This document shows positions 21,101 through 33,200 of a DNA stretch of 64,000 nt, piece by piece (the first letter of the stretch is position 1; every line of letters begins with the position of its first letter). Made by a program: the position numbers and the translations under genes. The DNA comes from Elysia crispata. Lineage: Eukaryota; Mollusca; Gastropoda; Plakobranchidae. The stretch is taken from the NCBI GenBank assembly GCA_033675545.1, contig JAWDGP010001361.1, forward strand, positions 46,001-110,000, in the 5' to 3' direction. The notes beneath the pieces were generated by a model, which saw only the letters and a list, made by a program, of their open reading frames with translations, ran no database searches and was not told the origin of the DNA.

Positions 21101-22932
21101 AAAGAAAGAGGGTAAAAAAAAAATATGGATGTCAGATCAGGAATGTCGAACTGGTGTGTGTGTGGGTAGGGAGGTGATTGCTATGGTCCATTTTATTTCC
21201 GATTTACTTCCCTTGATTTGAGACGCCATAAAAAGAGGCCCCTTGCAGAATGACAATATTGATAAAAAAATAAAGCCCGCAAGTGAGATGAATGATAGTG
21301 AATCAAAGCCAGGTCAAGAGAGATCTAGACGAAGTGATGGCAGGCAGGCACAGAGCTCTTCACTGTCAAAATGACATGATAATGAGCTTTGTGCAAGCAG
21401 GCTAAATAGCACATGATCAAAAGGGCTAATAAACAAGTAACACGAAAAGTTTAGGCACAAGCCAAACTTTATAAGAAATGATGGCCTTATTGTGGTTATT
21501 TCCAATGGAGTACTTTAAAGAAGTATATCTTGTGTGTTGTACAAGAGCAGGAATATAATAATGGTTGTGGGTGACATATAAAGTATACTGTAACATGGAA
21601 CAGATTGCAACATCAATGAGTAATCTGTCTTAAAATTTTTCTTCTTCTTTTTTTTTTTTTGAATGAGTGTTTAAATACTTATTAACATGTGAAAAACATT
21701 CAAAATTGTTGCAGCTCTCTATGTGTCTAAAGGAGTAGTGGCCATTGCCTAGTCTACTTTCACTAATAAATAATATGAATTAAATCATTTTAAAGCTCAA
21801 GAACAACAGTATTCATCACATTAGTTATAAAAGGACAAATGGCACTGTAATTTTTCATTTTTCATTTGTTATTTTAGGTTCTTTAAGTACTGTACATTCT
21901 GCAACTTTTCTCGAGATCTTTACCTGGAGCCTTTGCCAATATGAACATCTTCCCCTAAAGAATAAAAAAAGAAGATTCCTGACCGCTGAAAATCATAAAA
22001 CCTCTAACAACTTGCATTTCTAAGATACTAGTAAGAGAACTCAAAAGAGGCAAAATAGAAAGAAGTGCCTCAAAATTTCTCAGCCCAATCTGCAGATGGA
22101 AACTTGCGAGAGCTGCATGCTGCAGCAAGATGGAAATGACGAGAAGATATGCAGCTGTCCTAAACCTCCTAAATTAGGAATAGCAGAAAATATAACTCTG
22201 TTTGACTCCTTGCTGTTTGAAATGATTTCATCATAAGGTGAAGTTTAAAAGAACTGAGAAAAATCATAGACTGCAAGATGAACTATTCATATTTCCACAA
22301 AGCAAGACGCTACATTGCTTCAACAATAATGAAAAAAAAAAAACAGCAATTAAAAAGGTAAGAATTCAAAATCTTTTTTGGCAGTCCAAGCAAAATAAAA
22401 AAAAAATACAGTAAACCTTGCATATAACGAGATACTCGGGTCTCACAGATTTTCCTCGTACCCAAGGTCTTGTTGGATAGAATGAAACTTTTATAATAAA
22501 AAATATATACATATATATATTGGGGAAAGAACAAACCCAACGCTTCACTTTTAATCCGTTACTTCCCTTTAGTTCTCAACCAAAAGAAATGGGCTTGGCT
22601 AAGTCTCAAGGACGTGAAGTTTTGTTTTGCATTATTTAAAATTAATGCATAAATTTCTACTTTAAAACACATTCATTTTTTTAAGAACTCTGACTCTTCT
22701 TACACCCTTTTATCACCCTTTCCAACCCCCCCCCCCTCTCTCTCTCTCTGAATATAGAAATAAAGAAAGCAGTCAAACAACGTTAGAGGCTGAGACAGAC
22801 GAAGCTAGATCTAAGGATCTAAAGATGCAAGTGACTGAAAATAATGAAATAAGTAGTATAGAAAAATCAACCACAAACCTAGATCTAGCTCAAGACCGAC
22901 AAATAAGATGAAATGAAAACATTACAACAGAT

Positions 22933-23023
22933 GGAATGAACAGAGATCGAACCTGCGCCTCGATGCGACACCCATCGCCTTGCCGAGACAAGACCAGGCA
23001 CTTAACCACTGAGCTATCCGCAT
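22933..23023 (-). mobile_element. tRNA-derived SINE head (class II tRNA-like)
   Basis: On the minus strand this reads a polymerase III A box (TAGCTCAGTGG at about 23005-23015) and a B box (GGTTCGATC at 22945-22953), with a T-arm-like stem. Between them an extra stem CGATG/CATCG resembles the long variable arm of Ser/Leu tRNAs. The acceptor stem does not pair and there is no good anticodon loop, so this is a SINE head or tRNA pseudogene, not a functional tRNA. It sits within the pogo-like element. Confidence 0.6.
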
Positions 23024-23444
23024 CTACAAAATATGGACTTGATCGTTCTTAGCGATTCAACTTCTTAGTCTATTCAAGCCAGCATGAAAGTCACTGTTCC
23101 TGAAGCATCTATTTTTGAGCGCACCCACCCCCTCCCTCCCCTCTCTTTTTTTTTCCTGCCGTTATGCCTTGCACCTAGCACTAGGTCTGGAGTGCCCAGG
23201 TGGCTTTGTTTTCTCCTTCTCCCTGTCACACTGGCCCTTCCCTTTTCCTAGTGTACACACACATCTTTAATCGCACATGCCTATCGATCTAATTTTTATT
23301 GCAGCCCACATAAAGAGCCCCGCATGTAGTATATACAGTAGCTTTTAAAGTGGCTTTGTTCTTCTATTGAGGCCCAATACAGCCTTGCTTTATCTCGCTT
23401 AACCCGAGGTTGGTATATTTGACACTCGTTGGATCCAAAGTTAA

Positions 23445-23450
23445 TTTATT
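23445..23450 (-). terminator. candidate polyadenylation signal of the IL-17 receptor gene
   Basis: TTTATT on the plus strand reads AATAAA on the minus strand, about 295 bases after the receptor stop codon. It is the first canonical hexamer downstream and lies inside the pogo-like element. Two GATAAA variants occur nearer the stop (about 23670-23690) and are alternatives. Confidence 0.35.
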
Positions 23451-23744
23451 GAGGCAAAGAGGAAAGAAACGGGACTTCGTCAATCCCTTGTTGAGCCCGA
23501 GGTCTCGTTGAATTCGAGGTTCACTGTATAACTTTTCTTTAGCAGATTCTAAATGTTAATAAAAAATACCCTGCTTTTTTCCCTGAAGAACTTGGCTTTG
23601 GACATTATTCAAAATGTGATAAAATGTAAAATGATGAATAAAAGAACTATTTCCAGTTGTTCCAAAATTTTATCATAAAAAATTTATCCTTTTAAGTTGC
23701 CGGAAAATGAAACTGACATTTGTCAGCTTTGACTCATAGCTCAA

Positions 23745-24224
23745 CTAACAAACCAGGTCATCATCATCTTTGTTAATGTTGTAGAGAGCACTTGTGAAGC
23801 TTCGACCATCTAAGTTGATGGGCTCTGGTGGAATGAACTCCATTTTATCAGGATTTTCTCTAGATTTTATGAGAGGATCAACAGCGACTGTGAAGACACT
23901 TCTTTCATCCAAGTTGTATTCACTATTCAGCTCTGAGGGGGACTCGCCTTGGAGAGGATAAGACATCACCTGAACTTCAGATGGAGTCGTCAGGCTATCA
24001 GCCTCAACCCCCATAAAAATCTCTCCGCAGATGGCTCTCTGACTTGAACTTACAGAACTTGCAGTTGATATGTTGTCCATGTCTGATCCAATGCCAGTAT
24101 CGTCTGACTTGCTTGATATGTAGCTCTCCAAATATGGGCGTTGTGCACTTAACAATGCAGACAGCAGCTCAGAACTGATACCACTCTCCACAGTTTCATA
24201 GTTCAATGACAGGGGCAAGCAATT
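23745..24224 (-). CDS. IL17R: IL-17 receptor-like, exon 14: cytoplasmic tail
   Basis: The acceptor CCCTTTCCCAG is followed by NCLPLSLNYETVE, giving 159 residues and a stop. It is rich in Ser, Asp and Glu (SSKSDDTGIGSDMDN, INKDDDDLVC at the end). It lies C-terminal to SEFIR where vertebrate receptors have regulatory tails. I checked for PxExx(acidic/aromatic) TRAF6-type motifs; PSEVQV, PSELNS and PPEPIN are near but imperfect. Confidence 0.85.
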   Translation of the reverse strand, partial: NCLPLSLNYETVESGISSELLSALLSAQRPYLESYISSKSDDTGIGSDMDNISTASSVSSSQRAICGEIFMGVEADSLTTPSEVQVMSYPLQGESPSELNSEYNLDERSVFTVAVDPLIKSRENPDKMEFIPPEPINLDGRSFTSALYNINKDDDDLVC

Positions 24225-27200
24225 CTGGGAAAGGGAGGAGGGGGAGAGTAATGAAGTTTCATACAAAAGGTTATTTATTCTTACCATATAGCAGACATTA
24301 TTCATTACAACATTAAACAGACGATTAAAAATAAGTAAACAAAATAATATGTTTATAGAAACTTTTAGTGGACCTCTAATCAAGGAAAAACAGTGGTGCC
24401 TTATATTCGGCAGAGCTGTAGGCTCATAGTGTGGGGGTGTGATATTTGAATCCTGTCAGCTATCTGCTGTTGGAGTTCTTCTCATCTCACCAGTGCTATT
24501 CTAAAGCTTGACAGGAGCCTATTAGTTCCTATGCCTGTAAAGATTACAACCACGCTGCACTTAGTCAGTGCCTGCAATGCATGTCCTGTAACTGTATCTG
24601 TAGATCCACTCACTTACTCAACTTGTGCAGATGTGTACTTTTGGGTGGTAGATCGACCTAGATCTATGTTGATATTATTTTATTTAGTTGTATAGAATGT
24701 TTGTATTTGAAGCCTAAGAACTTTGTCTTGTTTGTTGAACATAGTTAGCACTGTGAGAAAAGTATCCTGTGGTTGTGTGGTTTAGATTCTTCTCAAATCT
24801 CCCACTTAGTCCTAGCATGGTGATATTTTGATTACCCTTTGTTTACCCTATGTTGATTGGATATAATATTATTTTATGTTATGGTACGCACAACGGTATC
24901 AATACTTTCCTACTTCATTAAGTATTCTGAATGATTGCTATTTTATAGTGCATCACACATTACGTTGTACCAAGAACATTCTAATATGTATTATGGAATT
25001 CCTTTTCTAGATAAATTGATGAGATTTAGTACCAAAATAAGAGTCCAAGAGTCTGCTAAAAGTATAATATAAAATTGAGGAAACAAAAAAAATAATAAAA
25101 GAAGTAATTTCAACATTCAGGCAATAAGTAAAAAAAAAAACGTGTAAAACTCACAGTGTATGCTTTGGCTTCTTCCTCGGTCAACTTATGAACTGATCGC
25201 AACAGCTGTGGAAAGCCACCTGGCAGCTGAATCTTGATGGGGGCTTTAAGGTGCTGCCAGCTCCCACACTCCTCTCGGTAGTGCAACATGATGAAGTTTT
25301 CTAGGTGATCCGGGAAGGCCCATATGTAATCCTGTGCTAGCTTGAACATTTGGTTAGTGTGGCTGGTGGAGGGGTCGTTCATGAAGATCTTGGTCTGATT
25401 GAAGCTACCAAGCAGGTTCTCCGCCATCACAGAATCTACCAACAAAATTTTATCCGCTGCATCAATGGCTGCACGAGACCACTCCACCCATTTTGAATAT
25501 TCATTGCCAAGACGTTCCCAAGGTGGATTCATCACATAACACATGCAATGAGTCTGGGAAAAAATAGAACGAATTATGCTTTCAAAAGCTTTGTTAGGGG
25601 AAAAAAATGGATACTTGCACATGAACAAAGAAAATATTGTTTTTAAAAGGTTCTAAAAACAGTGAGCAAAGAAGTCAGTACATTTTTCTTTTTTTTTTTT
25701 AGACCAGACAAAAGCTTGTTTGGAAATAATGGCCAAGTTTCAGTTACACTTCCCTCTGTTTTTTTTTTTTTTTTTTTCTTATATACCTACTTCATAAACT
25801 TCTACAGCACTTCAGTGTTGATATGAGTTCCTCCTGATAATTTACTCCTCAGCATAGGCTTTAAGGCAAGGAAAAAAAGTGCAGTAAAACAAGTATCCAT
25901 CTTAACCCTCATCCTGCTGAAGTGGTTACCCACAGATAGGGCCGAAAACTGTACCTTTGCCACGGTCAGTTAGTTTCTGGACTGGGCAAGTGGCACAGCG
26001 GATTACCTGTGTTTATACTGAGCGTATCATAGTTCACAACAAAGCGTCTAGACTTTTGTTGCCAAATCAGAGTTACATTTTTAAATTTTCAAACGTGACA
26101 ACTTTATTTAAATAAGTTTCATGGTTCTAAAAGTTTAAGAAAGGACGAGTCACAGACATAGGTTTGGAGAAAAAAAAAGTTTTCAAAAATCAACAATTCC
26201 TTTGATGAAAGCTTGGATTTGCACTGAAAGTAAACACATACGTAATTAATTTAGTGTGTGTGTGTGTGTAAGAGGGAGGAGTGTGGCGGGGATGAAAACT
26301 AAGCTGGAAAAGATTATAACTCATTTAGAACCAGCAAACCTTTGAGTCCAGTTCGATCTTCCATCTAAGCTAAAGCCACAAAAGTTAGTGCCTGATCCTT
26401 TACTTCTTCAGAAACTAAATGTTGTTCTATTATAACTAAGCACAGAGAGTGGGGTGGGGTAGGGTGGGGTGGTAGGTGAGACAATAAAGGAGAAAGGAGA
26501 TAATCAGACCAAGCAGCAAGGTCTGTCCTCGATGCTTATCAGGCCCTCCCATAATCATTGTGTCTTACAACTTGTGAGACATCAAGTAAAAAACGTGCTC
26601 AACAATCTGTTCACCAGCCTATACTTTCCTGCCATTGGACACATAGTGACTGCTGACAGAATATCAAACTCACCAACAACACACACCACGCTCTCAACAC
26701 ATGCCTTTCTTGACACCTCAGTAAACTCCTCCATTTCTTACTCGGCTTTACAGTGACAAGAGGCAGTGGAGTGATTGGCCGGTGACAAGATTCGTTTGGT
26801 CTAATGCTATTACAAAAATTGACCAATCACGTTACGTTATAACCAACACCACTACTAACTGCAATCCACATGATTCGAGGAAATCTGGGGGAAGGGGCAG
26901 TGGTCATTCCAAGTCATTGCCAGGACTCTGTATTGGGGACGGGGCGGGGGCAAGTAAATGGTAAGGGCCATATGGTAAAGGCACCACTGTCTAGTTCTTT
27001 TATTTGCTCTTCGGTCTTTATAACAACCACATGCCAAGGAAGCCGGTTTCCCATGTATCAGAAACATCAACTACCCATCTCGTAACATGGTTCCGACAGA
27101 TGTGCCTAAATTGCAATTTGTTCTTCACACCTCAGGGGCTCTCGATCGCCTCCCAGTAGTTCAAACAGGAAGAAATTGTCACCTTTTCATTGGTTGATAT

Positions 27201-30200
27201 TCTACAGGTTCGGAACCTCAGCCCATATAGCACCGCAGGGTCCAGGTTATCGTCAGGGCAAAGCTTAAATATAATGGGTGCGCAGGACAAGGGTTAAGAC
27301 AAAAATTTACCGCCGCCTACAATTGATGTAGACTCTTTGGTAAAGATTGTACTCTCGCTAACAAACAACACCTAGAATCTTAAGAAATCAACTATGACCC
27401 TAAAAGTGTAATCTGAGAGAATATGCAATCAAGATTGAGATTGGCCCTTTAGCTAGGCCAGAGAAGAAATATGAAAGGATCAAGGTGTTACACCTCTATT
27501 CTCGAGCCTGTTATATGTTTTCTCTCTGCGAGATGATGAAAAAATAACTCAGGGGATAATAAGTTACTGCTCACATCACCAGTTCATATCAGCACTGCAA
27601 TGTGTACACAATGTTCACAGTATGTACCTAGCGCAATAGTTACACAATATACCATGTACATCTACAGTACACATCAGCACTACAGTGTGTTTACTCAAAG
27701 CACAACTACAATACCATGTACCACGTACATCTATACTGCCACCCAAAGGCAGACCAACGTATCTGACAAAAACCTGTTTTCTAATTTGATTGCATAAACG
27801 GACAATTTAAAGTGTTATCCAACTTGTGTAAATGGCAGAGCAACGTAACTAAATCGTAACTTTAAGTTTTTTTACTTGTCAAATCGACGTATCTGATGTT
27901 TTTTATGCTGGTTATTCAGTGGTTTTTTTTTAAATTTTTTCTCGAAAGCACAAAATCTGTAGATACGTCCGTTTGCCTCTGGGGGACAGTATAGTACACA
28001 TCAGCACTACAGATGTACACGGCCCCTTTGCAGTGTGCATAGAGCCCAATGGTTACAAAATGTATTGTGAACATCTACAGCGCATATGAATCCATGTGTA
28101 GTTCAGTTCCAGGCAAGAGATTAAATAATAAAACATTATCTTTGTTAATTAGGAGATAAAAACTATCAAAATCATCTCTTTCATGGGATTGTGACATTGC
28201 CTTCTTGTAATATACACATTGCTTACAAAATTACAAGCTGATGAAATCAAACTAGCAAACTGGTCAGTACGATAAAAGAGCAGCCCTGCCGGAGACATTA
28301 AAAACAAATATTAACATGCTACACTCAGCTTTTGCCAAGAAAACCCAATTATCTCTATCATGATTTATTTTACTTTAATATCTACCAACACAGTAATTTC
28401 ATAGATTTATTCTAAGCCCAGCTTCTGGCAAAAGTTGAAGTTCATGTAGCTGTAACTGAGACTTTTTTTTTACTTTTGCCTAAAAAGCTAAAAAAAATAC
28501 AAAACAGAAACAAGTAGCACCTACACACGTCCTGAAACATATGCATCCAAGCGACTTTCTGGGAATTTTCAATGTGCTTTCTCAAAGTAAAATCAAACAA
28601 GAAACCAAACAAAAAGAAGAAAAATGGGCACATTTTGTTTAACCTTTTATTTTACGGTATTGATCTTTGGAACGGAAATTCATATCTCTTATCTGAGTTC
28701 CATCCATGCCTTGCAATACATGCAAAATAGAAAATCCAAGCCATATATAGGCATGCCTCTTACACATAACCTGTCGAGGTCATACGCCTGGATTTGCTGA
28801 TAGGATCTTGAATTAGAAATGGGCTGCTCCCTTTATACATCTTTTATTTTGGAAAATAATTCATTTTATTTCCATGCAAATGACTTTGAAAACTCCGAAT
28901 TAATCCTCATTCAAAATAAGTTGGATGAAAGAAAACATGCATTTCTTTGAAAAGGACACCAGTTTATTTCTATTTTTACTCTGATGAAAAGCTAAGTTTT
29001 AACATTCTTCAAACAAATGTTAAAACTTGCGGTATGATACGATTGAGCACATGACGTTACAATACTGGATAGAAGAATGAAAATTTTTCCTAAGCCTGTA
29101 AAATTAGTGAGCACTAACCATGTCCACAGCCTAATTCTCTTTGTTCTGTTTTCTTTTTGGTTATACTGATTGGCAGTGACTATGGCTCAAAAATATTTAT
29201 GCAGTCAAGAATTTTGACAAAATGCCTTGATAAATTTACACAAGAAATTTTCTTTCTGCTCATTCGAAGAGTTTCTAATAGGAGTATGTGTATTTCATGA
29301 CTTCGTAGGAGCAATCAATTTTAAAGATAGTTGGTTTGGGTCAAGTGTATGTTAATTATGTTGGTACAATGTGTAATTGGTTTCACCAGATTTAACTATA
29401 TTTAATGCTGACCACTGGTCATGTGGCCTGAAACCCTCAGCATTAGCTATAGAAACTTGTTTTTCTTTCTTTTTTGCAACTGAGCAAAATATACAGGCAA
29501 ACCGTTAGCTATACAAAGTGTACTGTTTGACCACAAACAATATTCTGATACATTATCCACTGATCATACAAGTCTCCTATACTAATCGCTGAACATAAAT
29601 ATTGATACATGATAAATTAGTAACATTTAACACTTTAGCCGCTGCTACTGTCCATGAAACACTGACAATTAAGCCACTGGCCGTGCCTCATGTAACCATT
29701 ACACTTTAGCCAGTAGCCAAATTACTCTACCATGCCAACTACTGACCATGTAACCATGACACTTTAGCCAGTGGCCAAGTAACTCTACTATGCCAACTAC
29801 TGACCACGTAACCTGGGCACTTTAACCAGTGGCCAAGTAACTCTACCATGCCAACTACTGACCATGTAACCCGGACACTTTAGCCAGTGGCCAAGTAACT
29901 CTACCATGCCAACTACTGACCATGTAACCATGACACTTTGGCTAGCCAGTAACCAAGTAACTTTCCATGCCAACTACTGACCATGTAACTTTGACACTTA
30001 GGCTAGCCAGTGGCCAAGTAACTCTACCATGTCAACTATCTACTGACCATGTAATCCTGACATGATATATTGAGTGACATACCATGTGGCTACTTTCAAA
30101 CTGACCACTATACCTTTATAGACCAGAGAAATAAACCACAGTTGATGCCTGAAGCTGGGCACAACCAGCAAAGGAATATGGCTTAGTTTGTATTAGAAAA

Positions 30201-33200
30201 CTGATTGGTTATTATTTGTCAACAGAATAAGATGAAAAGTAAAGTTCTAAATATATACATTTTACCTTAGATAAAAAAGAGAGGTAGATTGCAGGTAAAT
30301 GCAGTAGTTTGGTAAGGATTGTTAATTTTTTTTTCCTTTTTATTTAAAAAATTGGCTGATTTAGGTTTACTTTTCTCTTACATTAGTTACAACCCATTTA
30401 GTCTCTCTTGGCCTTCTTGTATTTTCAAGTGATGGTGAAGAGTGAATAAAGGATTGATTATTGGATTTTTTTTTTGTGAAGATGACTTTTGCTCAGAAGT
30501 TGGTGACATTAAACCTATATATTATATCCACAAATTTATTTAAATCTCACCACTCAACAGTTAAGGGAAAAAAACGCAAATAAATTTGTATTTTTAATCT
30601 CCCTTGATGTGGAACTGACCGTGAATCTAAAGGTTTGGATTCAAATTCAGTATCAATTATTGTGACAATCTTAGTCCTCTTTCCCTAAACAAATTTAGAG
30701 ATCATGTGTGGCATTAAAGTATATGAAGCTTTATCATCAAACCCACTCCTCTCCCATGAAAACTTTTTAAGCCTCCATTGCAGTTTCTTTTTGCTTCACA
30801 AGGGTGGAGTCTCAGAATCATGCCTGCATATACTCGCTGCAAATACATGGTGAACCTCATGATGTCTGTCAACTGGACCAGTATCATAAATTGCCTTCAG
30901 TTAAAGTTAAACTCATTCATACCTACACATGAAAGATTCCACTAAAATATAAATAATTTCAACATATCGACCCCCCCGTCTGGCTTATGATTTTACTGAA
31001 ATAAGTTTGAAGAGCCATTATATGATATATTTTGCCCACTAATTGTTATTTCATTTCTGTCTCGTTTTAAATTTTATTTCTTTACGATTTACCTCTTAGC
31101 CAAAAAATTAAGATATTCATATTATTTTAGGCCTCTGACCTAATCTGTAAGTTGCTGATTTGATCCTAAGCAGCCCCTGTTGTGGGAGATTATTAAAAAA
31201 TCTACAGCAATTTCCAGGTTTGATTCTTCTTTTGATTCTTTGTTCACCCGATTGTAGACTAGCAGCAGTGCAGTGTATTGAAAGATATTGTAAGGAATGG
31301 AAGACAGTAAACTGTTACTATTCTTGTGTTCAAAACTAATTTTAAAAAGACTTGAGCAAAATCTATTTGTTGTGCATGCATTAAAAAAAAAGTAAGTTTA
31401 GTAGTTTGGGCTACAATGAATGATTTTATTATACCAAAACAACAAAGTGAGAACATTAAATTTGTATCAAAAATCAGTTTACAAAAAGGGTGCATATATG
31501 TTTTCCTCAGATATAAAATTGGAAGGAGAAAAGTAGACTGTAAATGTTCATATGAACCAATATAAAAAAAATTTTTTTGAGTGGTATAAAAAAATTGTTG
31601 CAATATAAGTTTTCTCCTTTCCTGAGTAGCTTCTTCGTGCCTTGTTCTACCACAGGTTAGTGGCGGCTGCAGGAGGGAAAGGAATGAAGAGGGACACCAC
31701 TGAGACCACGAAATTTCTCTTGCAGGACATACAAAAGGCAAAAAATGAAATTGTTATAAGAAACATATCTTTCAAGTTTCATAGAATGACCACTAAGTTG
31801 AGATATTGTAAAAAGTAATTACAGAAACTTTTTTTCTCTCCAATTAAGTGAAAGACACTTAGTGAATTACATTAAAAGAACATCACTTATCTCATGCTCT
31901 ACCACAGCGCTAAACTAATTCCTTTGGGCAAATCTCCCCAGCTTTTAACTTGTAAGTACAGGCTATTGATTAAGAAGTTCCAATTGTCAATTACTTCTTT
32001 CAAGAAATAATTTCAAATGGAACTTTTGATGACCTTAAAATTTCTACTTGTTGGGATTCTCTGACTTTGATATCAACTGTGCATACTGAAATACCCAGCC
32101 AGAATAAAGGAACGACATTGTTAAGACACTGTATCACCTCCATTAATTGCAATGGGTGGATTGATATAATTTCTAATGCAAAATTTTTGACTTCCTTCTC
32201 TCATAGAAGAGAATTTTATCTGGCTTTATAAATTCAGCAGAAAATAGCCTTGTTGCTCATATGCAATAGTTCTGTATTGAAGATTGAGCATGTAAACAAT
32301 ATGCCAATAATAATAAGGGAAAACCAACATTACTAAAATCAATATTATAATAATAATAATAATAATAATGATAATAATAATAATAATAATAACAATAACA
32401 ACAACAGCAACAATAACGTTTAAGCTGCTGGTCATAATGGATGATCTTTCAATTTCTTTCCATATTTTGGGACACTTGGCTTGCTTCAATATTTCCTCCT
32501 ACTCCAAAGTCATATGTTGGATGCGGAAAGGAAAAATGCCATCACGTTCATAGATTTTCATTCAGAGACCTTTCATTTATTACTTGTCACAAGTGAATAG
32601 GATGTGCTGAATTATGTGTAAACCTTGAGGATGAAGCAGGTGCTAAGTATGACAATAGCAGTCCTTGCGTTTACTCCAAAGTAAATATCTTCAGTCATTT
32701 GTTCTCATCTTTCATGTATGGAGAATTGTTTTCTTCGAATCCTCCAATGAAGTCCTGATTGTCTCCACTGCATATCTTAACACATTCTTCTCATTTTGCG
32801 ACTCTATCTCTCCCTTGCCCTGATCAGTCTGTCTATAGAAAAAGTAAAACCTTAGCCACTGCGGGTGAATTTGTTCATTCATCAGCATCGTCACATCTGT
32901 TGCTTAAGTTGCATACAAAGGAATTCTGTATACCTCTGTATCCATATGAATTCATAGGTGATTTCCCTGCTGATTTCAAAAACATGGCATAACATCAAGT
33001 TTTCCCAGTGAATTCCAATAGTCCTATTGCGTAAAAAAAAAAAGAAAAAATTCTTTTCACTGAAGTAAGAAAGTAGTAAATATGTTTAGATTGCCCAAAA
33101 GGGAATCAATATTAACTGCCAATTAAATAGTCATTAAATGTTGCAATCCACTTTGTCACTATTAGGCAGAGATCTTCTCAAATATGTTCAAGACTAAGAA

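Larger units (their letters stand above)
22409..23526. mobile_element. 1.1-kb pogo/Tigger-like non-autonomous DNA element
   Basis: The left end CAGTAAACCTTGCATATAAC and the right end, read as its complement, CAGTGAACCTCGAATTCAAC align. Similarity continues through CGAGA.CTCGGG, giving imperfect inverted repeats of about 40 bases. TA dinucleotides flank both ends (22407-22408 and 23527-23528), as expected for Tc1/mariner-type insertion. No transposase frame is present inside. It lies about 220 bases past the stop codon of the IL-17 receptor gene and contains a tRNA-like SINE. Confidence 0.7.

Noticed and set aside
22933..23023. A functional tRNA gene on the minus strand
   Set aside because: A and B boxes are present, but the acceptor arms do not pair and there is no normal anticodon loop. 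It is also embedded in a transposon.
23745..24224. TRAF6-binding motif in the receptor tail
   Set aside because: PSEVQV, PSELNS and PPEPIN each lack the acidic or aromatic last position of the PxExx(acidic/aromatic) consensus.
29632..30064. Regularly spaced repeats that could suggest a CRISPR array
   Set aside because: The whole 58-bp unit repeats with no unique spacers, and the DNA is eukaryotic with introns. It is a minisatellite.
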